Positions 34,198 to 45,883 of a stretch of 64,000 nt of DNA are shown here, piece by piece. Origin of the DNA: Septoria linicola (lineage: Eukaryota > Ascomycota > Dothideomycetes > Mycosphaerellales > Mycosphaerellaceae); contig CP099422.1 in assembly GCA_024114885.1 (NCBI GenBank), forward strand, positions 372,001-436,000. The letters are read 5' to 3'. The notes beneath the pieces were generated by a model that worked only from the letters and a program-made list of their open reading frames with translations, was not told the DNA's origin and ran no database searches. The translations under genes were made by a program, and so were the position numbers. Each line of letters opens with the position of its first letter. The stretch's first letter is position 1.

Positions 34198-35099
34198 CTA
34201 GTTACCCTCCAGCCTTGACACAACGGCCGCCATCGCCTCATCTGTGTAGATCTGGAAGCCCTTCTCCTTCGTCACGCTGGCCAGCTGCACGTTCTTCGAG
34301 TCCAGCTTCTCCTCCATGACTTGCTTCAGCGTCTTCAACACGAGCTCCTCCGCCTCTGGAAGTGTGAGCGACTTGTGGAACTCGTTCTGTAGCTCGGCCT
34401 GTGCGCCCTCTGACCCAGACCCAATCGCTTTCGCGTCGTAGCGGTAAAATGTGCCCGATGGCTCAGCATGGTAGCTGCAGTCCTAATTAGTGTTCCTGTT
34501 GCCTACACTTTCTGGTTGATTGCCACTCACAGCGAAGGCCCGTTCTCGTCATAACCAGCAATCAACAGCGCCACACCGAAGGGCCGACTCATGATGCTCT
34601 CCTCTCCCTCCGCTCCCTCGCCGAATCTCAGCGCGAGGTCGCAGATAGCCTGCGTACAGCTCTCCACGCTTAACCGCTCGTTGTAATGGAATTCGTGGCT
34701 CTGTGATGTGACTCGTGCGTGCTCGATCATGCTTCGTGCATCTGCTTGCAGCCCGGACATGGCGCATCCGATGTGACGATCAATCTCAACAATCTTCTCG
34801 ACCGAACTCGTCTCCAGAAGCGAAGATGTGATGCGCTTTTCGACGCCGAGGATCACGCCTGCAGAGGTTGAGATGCCGATTGCTGTGCTGCCCAGCTTGA
34901 TGGCCTCGAGCGAGTATTCGACCTGGAATAGACGGCCTTCTGGCGAGAAGGTGCTGTATTATATTAGCGCCGCCGCACCGACACAGTTCCATCAGACGAA
35001 ACATACTTGATGCCACGATCTGTAGAAGCATTAGCTGTATATCTCCATGTATCTTTCGAGCTGCATCAACATACCGTATTCTGACCGCGCGATGAACAT
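34198..35099 (-). CDS. PUP2: 20S proteasome subunit alpha 5
   Basis: Four exons on the minus strand: 35099-35075, 35019-35007 (a 13-nt microexon), 34953-34531 and 34474-34198; 245 aa. The spliced start reads MFIARSEYDRGINTFSPEGR, the alpha-type N-terminus that gates the proteasome channel, followed by LFQVEYSLEAIKLGSTAIG. GEGAEGEESIMSRPFGVALL is diagnostic of alpha 5. The DRGIN codons come from the microexon, whose splicing is required for a functional gate. It is divergent from GCP2, with 328 bp between starts. Confidence 0.93.
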
Positions 35100-35427
35100 G
35101 GTGGCGGTGTTTGTGGGAGATGAGGTGGAGGACTAGGCTGTGATTGCGTCTTCCAGGAGTGTTGATGAGGATCTGCGAAGAGTGTTGCAGCGGTAGTCAA
35201 GTTGGATGTGGAAGTCGTGTTTGCGTAGACATGAGCTGCCTTGAGCTTCACCTGGACTGAGCACCTGCCAAGAAACACTCCGTCTCGGGATTGACGCGCC
35301 CAAACTCTCCAACGCGCTCCAAACTAGAAAGCCCCACTATCTGCCAGTCGCAACAACATCTGACTGACTGAAAGTGAGGGATCTGTTGGGCATGTCGAGC
35401 AGACTGGAACGATGCTAGCAACGCGCC

Positions 35428-38192
35428 ATGGCCTCTCAACCTCCCACACGCGCCAGCATCAATGATCGACGAGCTGCTTCGCAACGACAACAACGAAGCC
35501 GACCCACCAGCGCTGCCGTGCCCTCGCCCTTGGACGAGTCGCGATCTGGTGCCGATTCGAAAAGTTCCTTCCATAACAGGAAGACTTCGACCACAACCGA
35601 GACAAAGCGAACAACCGAGTCTCGACAGACATTCATCAAGCGCACAGTCAGCTCTGTCAAGCGCGATCATGCTGCTTCGCGAAAGAGCTCAGAGGTGGAA
35701 CGACCAGTGTCGAAGGACAAGGTAAGGAAGCAGCCTGACGAGGCGGGTATGTGACCTGTGCGTGCGCGCTTCTGTCTGGTAGACAGTGACAAACGCTGAT
35801 AGTAAGCAGTAACACCATGGAGTCCTCATGCAAGCCTGATTGCACCCTCATCGGCACCTTTGGCTTCTCGAATATCAGTCCCTCCTGAAGCCAAAAAGGC
35901 CCCTGCTACGCTACAGCCGCCTGCCTTGAGCAGCTTGTCACTGGATGCACAAGAAAAGGCCATCATAGACGACCTTCTATTCGTGCTCATGGGCTTCGAA
36001 GGACAATACATACGCTATGTTGACCAATACAATCCATTGGACGAAAAGCTCAAGCTCGCTGGACCACAATTCCGCATACAATCCGGTCTGGACCCCAGTT
36101 TACGAGATCTGGCGCATAGTATGCTCAAGACCGCGACACACTTTTGCGCTGTAGAAGCATTCGTGGAAGTTCAGAGTCGAGAAGAAATGGGAACTGTTAA
36201 CCATGCTTTATGTGCTGCGATGAGAAAACTGCTGAAAGACTATATGATTTTGATTGCACAACTGGAGCACCAAATGTTGACTAACGATGGCTTCACGTTA
36301 CATCAGTTCAGCCTACACACTAAGCCTACAGCACACATGATGCTGCAGCTTTATGGAGTGGCGCACGAGATCTTGAAGGAGAACAGTATGCTCGACAACG
36401 AGGATGATATGGACGATTCGGATGACTTTGAGAACATTCTGGAATCATTGAAGGAAGGCAAAGATGCGCAGCTGCCCGGCAAGAAGATTTGCAAAGGCGG
36501 ATCTGTCCTACGACTACTGACGAGACGGCTGGCATCGATGGCTGGAGATCCGCCGGCGCGACAACTTCTCACTACTCTGCTACGAGAATCTAGCAGACCA
36601 TACATGGCCATGCTGAACGAATGGCTACACCATGGCAATGTGCGAGATCATCACCAGGAGTTCTTGATCAAGGAACAGAAGTCGATCCGGAGAGAGGGAC
36701 TCGAGCAGGACTACACAGATGAGTACTGGGAGAAGCGATACACGCTTCGACAGGAACTGGTGCCACCGCAGCTGGAATCACTGAAGGACAAGGTGTTACT
36801 TGCTGGCAAGTACCTCAATGTGGTCCGTGAATGTGGCGGCATCGAGAATGTGACCAGAGACCTTGACGCCAATACCGATCTGCCGCATACCTTTGAAGAT
36901 CCTCGATTCGCTGAGAATGTGTCGGGGGCATACTCCTTTGCAAACCAGAGCTTGATGAAGCTTCTTATCACAACACACGGACTGCCTTCTCGATTACGGA
37001 GTCTGAAGCACTACTTCTTTCTTGACCGGAGCGATTTCTTCTCGTACTTCCTCGAGCTTACGAACCTGGAGCTTAGGAAGCCAGCTAAGAGCGTCAACAT
37101 TGGCAAGCTGCAAACTCTTCTTGAGACAGTGCTTAGACAGCCTGGGTCCGTTGCGGCCGAAGATCCATACAAGGAGGACGTCAAAGTCGTCATGAACGAT
37201 GTCGGACTGACTGGTTGGCTGATGCGAGTGGTAAATGTGCAGGGCATGGACGCTGACGCCACTTCCCTCTCTGCGTATGCACCAGCTGCCGCAAACGAGA
37301 AGGAAGAGAAGGAGATCTCAGGCTATGAAGCACTGACCTTCGACTATGCTGTGCCGTTCCCACTCTCACTGGTGGTGAGCCGAGTCACATTGACTCGTTA
37401 TCAGCTCCTCTTCCGATATCTGCTCAGTCTTCGACACCTCGAGACTCTTCTTACGAATTCGTGGACCGAGCATACAAAGGCGAAACCGTGGAACCACAAA
37501 TCCAAATCCGACCCTGCCACGGCAAGGAAGATTGAGAACTGGAAACGACGAGCGTGGTGCTTGCGGAGTCGAATGCTCTGCTTTGTGCAGCAGCTTCTCT
37601 ACTTCTGCACAAGTGAGGTCATCGAGCCGAACTGGCTTGCTTTCATGTCTCGAATAGCGCAAGCCGAAGCAGACGACAAAGCGGGAGATCTGGAAGCTGG
37701 AGCCAATGTCAAGAGAACTGTGGATGAACTGATGCAGGACCACATCGATATGCTGGCGACCTGCTTAAAGGAGTGCATGCTCACGAATTCGAAGTTGTTG
37801 AGGGTGAGTTCTCTCCTGGTCTCTCTTTGCGAGATGTGTTAATGCTGATTTTGCCACAGATCAACTCCAAAGTCATGTCCACATGCACGCTGTTTGCGAA
37901 CTACACGGCGTCCCTCTCGCGCTACCTTGCAGGAGCAGACCCAGACCTCGCACCACCCAACACATCGACTTCTTCGTCGAAAAACGCTTACGATCCTGCT
38001 AAGCTCGATAAGCTGTTCTCAATCTTGCAGCAATACGAGGACCACTTCAGCCGTCATCTCAAAATCTTGCTTGACGCGCTGAATTATCTGGCAGCAACCG
38101 AGACTGTGGTGTTCTTGGGTCTTTGCTCAAAACTAAGCATGGCAAACGAAGGCGGGCCAGGTGGCGGTCCAGGTCCAGGAGCATACGGGTAG
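35428..38192 (+). CDS. Gamma-tubulin complex component 2 (Spc97/GCP2)
   Basis: Three exons: 35428-35746, 35810-37803 and 37860-38192; 881 aa. The N-terminal 110 residues are Ser/Arg-rich and disordered. The GRIP1 region follows (LLFVLMGFEGQYIRYV, SVLRLLTRRLASMAGD, FLIKEQKSIRREGLEQDYTD), then the GRIP2 region (FPLSLVVSRVTLTRYQLLFRYLL). This subunit nucleates microtubules at the spindle pole body. The protein ends in a Gly/Pro-rich tail. The first intron ends AAGCAG, giving two in-frame acceptors; I used the downstream CAG. Confidence 0.9.
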
Positions 38193-38396
38193 GATATGTA
38201 TGCTTACGAGACCTGATGATCGCACTGGCGAAGGTCTTGGTGCTTTTCTAGCGATGGCGTTTTTCGGGTGGCTCGAATAGCTGTGGAACATAGAGCGTAG
38301 CAGATGCCAATGGCCATCAATGAGCACACGACTCCGCAGTTCGCATTATTCTCGATGTGCAACCATCTCGACATATCGTTCCACGTAATCATACTC

Positions 38397-39152
38397 TCAT
38401 CGTCTCAGCCGCGGATCAGTTGTCCTCTCCACCGGACTCTGCATCGGACTCTGCTTCGTCCAACTCCCACTCCCACTTCTACCCGCCAATCTCGGATCTG
38501 CAGAAGCTCCAAACGTCCCTGAAACCGCTCTCGACGACGATCCTGGCCTTGACGTTGACTCCCACGGACTAGGCTTCGCGAACGCACTCCCGCTACCACT
38601 ACTCATCCTCCTCGGATCTACACTCGGCGTCGGCCCGTTCAGGCGATCTAGTGCATCGGAGTAGAATTGTCGCGCTGGGAGAGCTATGCCATCATAGAGA
38701 GCGAGGTTGTCTAAAGTTTCCTTTGCGTGTTGGATTTCTAGTGGTGGTGTGGATTGTTTGATTGATGGGTCTGGCGGGATTCGGCCCGTGGAGACTGGGT
38801 CGCCCATGGATTCGTGGTAGGGTGTGTTGAGGTTTGCGAACATGAGGGCCATGCCAGCAGGGTCTGGGGGAGGGGTGTGAGGTGGTGGAGGGTCGATGTC
38901 CATGTCTGAGTCTGCATCTTCACTGTTGGTTGTGTTCTTGGCGTGTTGTGATTCTAGTGCTTGTGCGAGGTTTTGTTTGCCGGCTTCGATGATGTTCGAG
39001 CGAGTTGCTTGGTGGTGTTGATCCAGATTGGCGATTATAGTCTTGAGTCTTTCTTCTCTGCATAAGGTTCCTGGTTTCGGGATGGCTTTGAGATCAGGAA
39101 TTGGGAATGTGACATGTGGGAGAAGGTCTTGCTTTGGGTCACGCGTAGTCAT
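38397..39152 (-). CDS. Hypothetical disordered Pro/Ser-rich protein
   Basis: 251 aa, single exon. The N-terminal third may be structured (LCREERLKTIIANLDQHHQA, a likely helix). The rest is Pro/Ser/Gly-rich and carries three copies of a DPR(L/R) motif (VDPRRM, ADPRLAG, TDPRLRR). No domain is recognised. It is convergent with GCP2, 204 bp between stops. Confidence 0.5.
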   Translation of the reverse strand: MTTRDPKQDLLPHVTFPIPDLKAIPKPGTLCREERLKTIIANLDQHHQATRSNIIEAGKQNLAQALESQHAKNTTNSEDADSDMDIDPPPPHTPPPDPAGMALMFANLNTPYHESMGDPVSTGRIPPDPSIKQSTPPLEIQHAKETLDNLALYDGIALPARQFYSDALDRLNGPTPSVDPRRMSSGSGSAFAKPSPWESTSRPGSSSRAVSGTFGASADPRLAGRSGSGSWTKQSPMQSPVERTTDPRLRR

Positions 39153-39615
39153 GTAGGCGATTGAGATCAGCGGACCTGATTTTTAGTGCATCACGTTCCG
39201 TCTCTGTTGGCGAGGATGTCACAACTAGCACGCGTAAAGAAGTCACGAGATGTTGTCGGTATTGATGTCGTTGCTTCGGCGTTCGCGAGGCAGGTACGGA
39301 GTCCGGCCTGAGGCAATTCCGTCTCACTCCTGCCGCTAGATCCATTCTTTTAATCTGCCCAGAATGTTCAAACAAATGCTGTAGAACGTGGAGAGTCTTG
39401 ATAGAGCCATTGGCTAGTCTGCCTCATGCGATGAATGCCATACGCTTATTGATGGAAGGTGCTGCCGTGTGCTCTCTATAGAGAGACTATGCCAAGAAGG
39501 CCTTGAAGACGTTGTTCGGTCGGGATGCCGTTCTACGATACACTTCCTGCCGCATGTTGAGAGGTGGCGACGAGCCACGAGAATGGCGTTCGGACGATAT
39601 GGGCCGCAGACCTTC
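39153..39615. other. Intergenic, upstream of the sphingomyelinase gene
   Basis: About 460 bp, presumed divergent promoter. The open frame beginning at 39469 runs into the sphingomyelinase first exon, but its upstream part looks untranslated. Confidence 0.35.
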
Positions 39616-41762
39616 ATGATGGTCAGCACGACTATCGTTCGCAGCGTCCTGGCTGTTCCTCCGCTGCTGATGCAGCCGGGCGACGCCCAGATCAAGTATG
39701 GGACCAGCTCCGCCAGTATGCCAGGCGCGCAATCTTTTGTCGCTCCTTCAGGCTATCCGACGAAAGCCTTCTCCTCCTACTACCCATCGCCTAGTGGCCA
39801 AGAGCCTCAGCCTAAAATGTGTGTGACAGTACAGCTTTCCTCAGCACGCTGACTGACATCTCACGCAGCTACGATCCTGTACTCAACATAACCTTTCCGG
39901 CCAATCTCACTAATCCGGACACACTGCCTGATCATTCAGATGACCCATTGTTCTTTCCGGAGCCTAAAACCAATCTCTCTGCTTCCGAGCAAGCTGAAGT
40001 CATCTCAGATACTCTGAGGCAAGTGAAGAGCATCATCGCCAGCCCCAGCTTCTCAACGAATTGCTCAAAATGTATTGCTGCGCTGGAAGTCGCGCAGAAG
40101 GCTGCTTGGCTTGCGCCGAAACTCATTCCGAATTCATTGGTCAGTCTCTGCAATGAGACTGGCTTTCACTCGGCTAGTGCCTGCGAGGAAGACTTCAGAG
40201 CAGATACGTTCGGCGCCATCTGGACGCAGATATTAGCATTCGCGAACGTTACTGGAGCAGATGGGCCTTATATCTGCAATTCCTTGTCGCCCACTTTCTG
40301 TCCGGTACAGCCGCCAATCGATCTGGACATTGCGCAATACTTTCCGAAGCCAAAGCCTGCGAACTGCACGGCACCTAAAGCCAGTGGCAAGCGTGTCAAA
40401 GTCTTGCACATGAGCGACTTTCACTTAGACCCAAGATACAAAGTGGGATCCGAGGGAAATTGTACTTCCAGGATCTGTTGCAGGACCAACATCAAGAATG
40501 TAGACATGCCGATTGGCCAGGTGAGCACTCCTGCGCCAATGTTTGGTTGCTTCCACTGCGATACGCCGTACGATCTGGGTCTCGCCGCACTACAAGCTGT
40601 GGGTCCTCTCACTGGGACGTCCAAGAAAGAGCCCCTAGCGTGGACTATCTATACTGGTGACCTGGTCTCGCACGATCCTCAATCGCTGCTCAGCCGTGCT
40701 TATGTGGAGTACACAGAGACGTCCGTGTTCGAGTATCTGTTCAAGACATATCTCACAGGACCTGTATTTCCAGTGCTGGGCAACCACGATACCAATCCCG
40801 TAGCTATCAATGCACCACACTCATTGCCTGATCCGCTGGGACAGCAGATGAGCTGGAATGTCGACCACGTTTCCAAATTGTGGAAACACGAAGGCTGGAT
40901 TGGCGAAGAGCAGGCAAAACAAGCTAGACTACACTACGGTGCCTACAGTATCAAGAACCATTACGGTCTGCGAATGATCACATTCAACTCGGATTTCTGG
41001 TATAAGAGTAACTTCTTGAATTTAATCAACACGACGAATCCAGATCTAAGCGGCTCCCTCAAGTTCGTCATCGACGAACTACAGGCAGCGGAAGATGCAG
41101 GTGAACGTGTTTGGCTCTTCGCACACGTGCTTTCTGGCTGGGATGGCACCAACCCAACACCCAATCCGACCAACCTCTTCTATCAGATCATTGATCGCTA
41201 CTCGCCTCACGTCATTGCAAACGTCTTTTTCGGACACACTCACGAGGATCAAGTCATGATCTACTATGCGAACAATGGCACTGACAGATCGCGCGCTACG
41301 CCGCTCACACCAGGCTGGATCGGGCCATCTGTGACGCCTGTGAAGAATGTCAATAGTGGCTTTAGACTCTACGAGGTGGACACTGGATCTTTCGATGTCT
41401 ATGAAGCATACACATTTGTCGCGGACGTGAACAGCTTTCCGAATCTTACTACGACTGGGCCGACTTTTGCGTTCGAATACTCTACACGAGACACATATGG
41501 ACCTGCAGCAGGCTGGCCGGAAGATGCACCACTCAATGGCACATTCTGGCATGCGGTCACCGAAGCAATGGAGAAAGATCGTGGTTTAGTGAGCACATTC
41601 AATACACTTCAGGGGAAGAGCAGTGTGAAGAGTCCGAATTGCACGAGTGACGCATGCGCAGAGGCAAAGATCTGCTACATTAGAAGTGGAAGTGTACCTT
41701 TGGGGCGTCAATGTCCGCAGGGCTATGGAAGTGTGCAGAGTGCTTTTACACCTAAGGTGTAG
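39616..41762 (+). CDS. Secreted acid sphingomyelinase-type phosphodiesterase
   Basis: Two exons, 39616-39818 and 39869-41762; 698 aa. The short hydrophobic start (MMVSTTIVRSVLAVPPLLM) acts as a signal. A saposin-B-like domain with paired cysteines follows at about 133-207 (NCSKCIAALEVAQ...SLCNETG). Next is the metallophosphoesterase domain with its two-metal ligands: MSDFHLD (Asp251, His253), TGDLVSH, LGNHD and FGHTHED. Many N-x-S/T sites fit secretion. It should hydrolyse sphingomyelin or a related phosphodiester; in fungi the natural substrate is uncertain. The exact N-terminus is the weakest part. Confidence 0.85.
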
Positions 41763-42034
41763 GCACATAATAGATCCTAGATGTCCTTCCAAATGTAGAT
41801 TGTCCGTACAGCAGGCCTCACAACGTGCGAGGGAGTGACTGATGAGCTTCTCGCTGCTGGGAGAACTGGAGCTGGTAGGTATTAGCGCTAATGCGGTCTG
41901 GAGCTCAAGTGAAGCACGCACTGCAGGCACCTGTTGCACAGCGGCATGACGCACAAAACACTGCTGACCTAGCTTCTCCTGCTTAAAATCATCAACGATT
42001 TGCAAGACTACTTTCAACAAAGACTGCAGCTGCC

Positions 42035-42577
42035 ATGGCACAAATCGGAACCACACCAAGCCTGACCATCGGTGAGCCCACCGGACAAGTCGCCACCTAC
42101 AAAGAACGCACCGCCGTCCGCTGCTTCATCATCAAAGACTCCAACATCTGCATCATCCACGTCAAGAACGGCAACTACTACAAGCTTCCAGGCGGCGGCG
42201 TCGACCCTGAGGACGAAGGCAACCACCAAGTCGCCGTGAAGCGCGAAGCTCTCGAGGAGACTGGCTGCGAGGTGGAAGTGTTGGGAGAGGTCGTGGCGCA
42301 CACGCTCGAGTGGCGAGAACCGATCAAGCAGGATAGCTACGCCTATGTCTGCAAGGTGGTAAAAGACACGGGAAAGATCGCGCTGACGGAGGATGAGATC
42401 AAGGCTGGGCTGGAGCATGAGTGGTGCTCTGTCAGTGAGGCGTTGCAGAAGATGAAGGTGATTGAGCCGACGAATATGGTTGGGAGGTTCAGGAAGGAGA
42501 GAGATGTGTTCTTGCTGGAGGAGTTTGTGAAGAAGTGTGGTCTGGTCGTTCCTTCTTTGCGAGGTGGACATCGCTGA
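42035..42577 (+). CDS. Nudix hydrolase
   Basis: 180 aa, single exon. The Nudix box is visible from GGGVDPEDEGNH to VKREALEETGC; the REALEE core gives the metal-binding glutamates. The spacing between the first Glu and the REALEE core is one residue longer than in the usual pattern. The fold begins with an RCFIIKDSNICIIHVKNGNYYKLPGG strand-turn. Substrate (a nucleoside diphosphate derivative) is unknown. There is no targeting signal, so it is probably cytosolic. Confidence 0.85.
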   Translation: MAQIGTTPSLTIGEPTGQVATYKERTAVRCFIIKDSNICIIHVKNGNYYKLPGGGVDPEDEGNHQVAVKREALEETGCEVEVLGEVVAHTLEWREPIKQDSYAYVCKVVKDTGKIALTEDEIKAGLEHEWCSVSEALQKMKVIEPTNMVGRFRKERDVFLLEEFVKKCGLVVPSLRGGHR

Positions 42578-42945
42578 GCCGGGCAGGCAGCCGCGCGTTG
42601 GTTCAAGGAGGAGGATGATTTCTCATAAGGAATGCTTCCTACCATATCTGCCGGAGTGACCAAGCTGTTGATGTCCATGTCCCACGATGTGAATGCAGGC
42701 CGTAGCTTACTTGTCTGTTGGTCACCAAGTAAATGAACCACTTTGCATTCGCATGTGAGGCCAGGCTTTGCGGCTCACTTCGATACACCGCTTACCCCGT
42801 GCGAAACTTCTTCCTCTCCCTCTATCTCCCTCGTCTTTCCAACACACCCTCGAGATCTCAAGATCATCACCTTCAGTTCTGACTGCTCGTCAACTCGAAC
42901 GAATACTGGCATATAGTCAAGCGCACACCCATCTTGCTTAAAGCC
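42578..42945. other. Intergenic, no gene seen
   Basis: About 370 bp between the Nudix and F-box/LRR genes. A pyrimidine-rich stretch near 42,808-42,850 resembles fungal core promoters. Confidence 0.35.
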
Positions 42946-44633
42946 ATGGGGCCGTCAACACTTCTGTCGTTGGCGACCGAGCTTCAAGACAAGATCGTGG
43001 CGTGTCTCAAGACGTATCAGGACTTGAAGGCGGTGTGCCTTTCCTGCAAGCAGCTCAACGATGTCACGACACCGCATTTATACCCGACTGTCAAGATCAA
43101 CGCGTACTCCGACACATCTTCATTTCTTGAGCCCGAACACCGAGGACATGTTCACGTCAGGAAGATTGTATTCCTGGACCCTCAATCCGTAGAGGACCAT
43201 GGACTGGACAATGCTCTCCTGAGACAGATACTCCTTCTGCTACCTCGCAATCTTTTGCGTCAAATCTTGACGCCAGAAGACTTCGTGCTAGAGCCAATCA
43301 CACTCACAACGATCTTCACCCAGCAGAAGATGTTACAGAATCTGACGGTTGGTCGACCAGAAAGCTATGGTGATACTGAAATCATGCTGCGGAACGCACG
43401 GGTGCTTCACAATCTGCGTGTGCTGTTTCTAGGCCACCTAGACAATGAGGTTAGCCTTGAGTTGTACAATACGCTGCTGCGCGAGAACGCTTCGGAACTC
43501 GAGCGTTTACAACTATACGACACTTCATTTCGGCGCGATTCTGGTGGGAACGACCGTATTGGTAGCGGAGGCCTATTTATGAGCCTTTTCGGGGCACATG
43601 TGCGGCAGAACCAGCAGCTCCCAAAGCTAAAGGACTTTTCGGCTGACCTTCTGGACCTGAGAAAGGCCGCTTGTGCTTGGACTCAGGTGATACCGTTCGA
43701 AACTCTCAGGTTCTTGACACTTGTTGACTGTGAAGGTCTTTCGCCGCTTTTCGTGGAGCTGACACGGCGCTTCCATCTTTCCGGGGCCAAGCTGGCAAGT
43801 TTCACATGCCGTAGCACCTACGAGGACTGTTCACTACCGACGACAGAGTTGGAGAGCATGTTGCGAAGCTTCTCTGGACTCGAATACCTGGAGCTTGAGG
43901 ATTACTGCAAAGATGTCACGTTCGACTGTGCTAGTCTGGTCAATCACTTTCCTACGCTGCGACACCTGAGAGTTTGTAGGATTATGGACAGCGCGTCTGG
44001 TACATCCGTCCATGTAGTACCACTGGAGACGATGCAGGTTCTGAGTAAGCACTGCACTGAACTTGTCCAGCTAGGTTTGGCTCTCCCCGACTTCAGCACA
44101 AATGCCAGCGAGGGCACAGAGTGGGGAACGTTTGGCACAATGCTTGTAAGTGGCAAGAATAGATGACCATATCACACATGCTGACTTAAAGCCAGGATCT
44201 CGTAACTCAACTGCCAAAGCTTTCAGTGCTCCATCTGCAAACTTGGCCGATGGCCTCTTCAAGCACTGGAACCAAACCTAGTATACCCAAGGTGGTGGAT
44301 TATGAGGCAAATCTGAACAAGATGGCATCTAGAGTGATGTCACGTTTTGATGCCGCTCACCCAGAACAGGCCTCGGAACTAAAGCTAGTAGCATTCGGCG
44401 ATGCTCGAGGCGACAACACTGTGGCGACGGAGGAACTCGAACGCTTAGATATGCGCGGCCGCCGGTTCTTTGTAAGACGCGTGCATACTAGCACGCTGGA
44501 GTCCGATGCTGCCGTCGCGGTGCCAATACAGCTCACAGATATCAAAAGCCATGTGCCCGACTTTAGCGGCATGTGTGAAAGTCACATCGATCTAGGGTTC
44601 GACAGTTCGGGATACTGCTTCAATTTGGGTTGA
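42946..44633 (+). CDS. F-box/leucine-rich-repeat-like protein
   Basis: Two exons, 42946-44145 and 44196-44633; 545 aa. The 50-bp intron is canonical (GTAAGT, GCTGAC, CCAG) and joins TML to DLVTQLPKL. The frame upstream of 42946 starts with TTG and is not used. The N-terminus carries an F-box-like segment (LLSLATELQDKIVACLKTY, AVCLSCKQLNDVTTPHLYP). The remainder has irregular leucine-rich repeats (LRVLFLGHLDNEVSLELY, LRFLTLVDCEGLSPLF, LEYLELEDYCKDV). Likely an SCF substrate adaptor of unknown target. Confidence 0.72.
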
Positions 44634-44720
44634 TGCAATGGAATGGCCAGTCACCGCCAAGACCGTTGGACTGAGATCCATGGCAAGAATTTCGACGTCG
44701 TGGCAAAAACATCGCAGCGA

Positions 44721-45494
44721 TCATCTGCTCTTCTTCGCCGATAAATTGGCCCTCCTCTTCAATGCCGCCTGGTATCTCTCCCACCCGGCATCCTCCAGCG
44801 ACTCACTCACGACCAAATCCCTCATCCTCAACCACTTCACTGGCGTCAGCTCCAAAGCCCATTCCACTATCCCCAGCCTCCTCGCGATTGCAGTTGCAAT
44901 GAACCACGCAACAGCACACCCAGCACCAGCAACACACCCCACAAACACCTGCTTTGGAGAATGGTAGTTCAGGTAGATTCTACTATGTGCCACAGCAGCA
45001 GCAGAGAGGAGCGACAACACAGCCAGGCCCAGTCTCTGCCAGAACGGAGTCGGAATATGCGTGCTCGAGGCACTAGGATGATTGACGGGATCGTGCCTCA
45101 GCAGCAAGAATAGACTCAAGTAGACCGAGAAGAAAACTGCATATTGGGCATGCGAAGAAGGCATACCGTAGCCCTTCCCAATGAACTCTAGAAACAGAAG
45201 CGAACCTGTATCAGCTTACCTGTTTCTCTTCTCCTACTTCTTAATGTTGTCCTTACCTGTCGGCCTCGCCTCTCTGAAGTATCTCTTCAAGATCCAATTC
45301 AATGCTTCACAACCCAATTGTCCCGCAAACATGATCAAAACCTCGATTTCTCTTGTAGCCCAGACCAGCGTGACATAGGAGATGATCAATGCCTGCGGCA
45401 CAAGAGCCAGATGTGCAGAAACCCATGACCATGTATCGTTCGGGTCGTAGTTGACGTGCGTCAGTGACAGCGAGGTCAGGCTGGGATGGTCCAT
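44721..45494 (-). CDS. CAX4: Dolichyldiphosphatase (PAP2 family)
   Basis: Two exons on the minus strand, 45494-45257 and 45187-44721; 234 aa. The three PAP2 motifs are present: KRYFREARP (K-x6-RP), MPSSHAQY (PSxH) and SRIYLNYH (SR-x5-H). Four to five hydrophobic helices surround them. In the ER lumen this enzyme removes phosphate from dolichyl pyrophosphate so that the lipid carrier of N-glycosylation is recycled. It is convergent with the F-box/LRR gene, 87 bp between stops. Confidence 0.9.
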
Positions 45495-45883
45495 CTTGTC
45501 GTGGTCGTTGCAATGCAAAAGAAGAAAATGTCCAACTTCCAATAACACTTCTTCTGCAGCTGCAGCTGCAGTGTGACTTCACTTGTGATCTGCAACAGGG
45601 GTCAAACGCACTAGCGTCATCGGCAGTCGGCAGCCGCTGCTTTGGTCGACCGACGCTGCTGTGTAGTCATCATTCGCGATTCCTCTCTCTCACTCGCCAC
45701 CACTTGCTGTCAAAGAAGTGACTGGATTCTTGCACAGTTCGCTCGGAGACCTTTACTGAGGTCTCTCCTTCTTCCACATCAACAAATGCTGCCCTCATAG
45801 CATCGGCCTTCAGGTCCACGAGACTGTGCGACCTGTTACATCATATCGCTTCGCGTTCTTAAACTTTCTAGCTGCGAGGCGCG
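45495..45883. promoter_or_regulatory. Divergent promoter region CAX4/RBR ligase
   Basis: About 390 bp between two divergent starts. A short GCTGCA repeat lies near 45,553-45,570. No coding sequence is supported. Confidence 0.35.
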
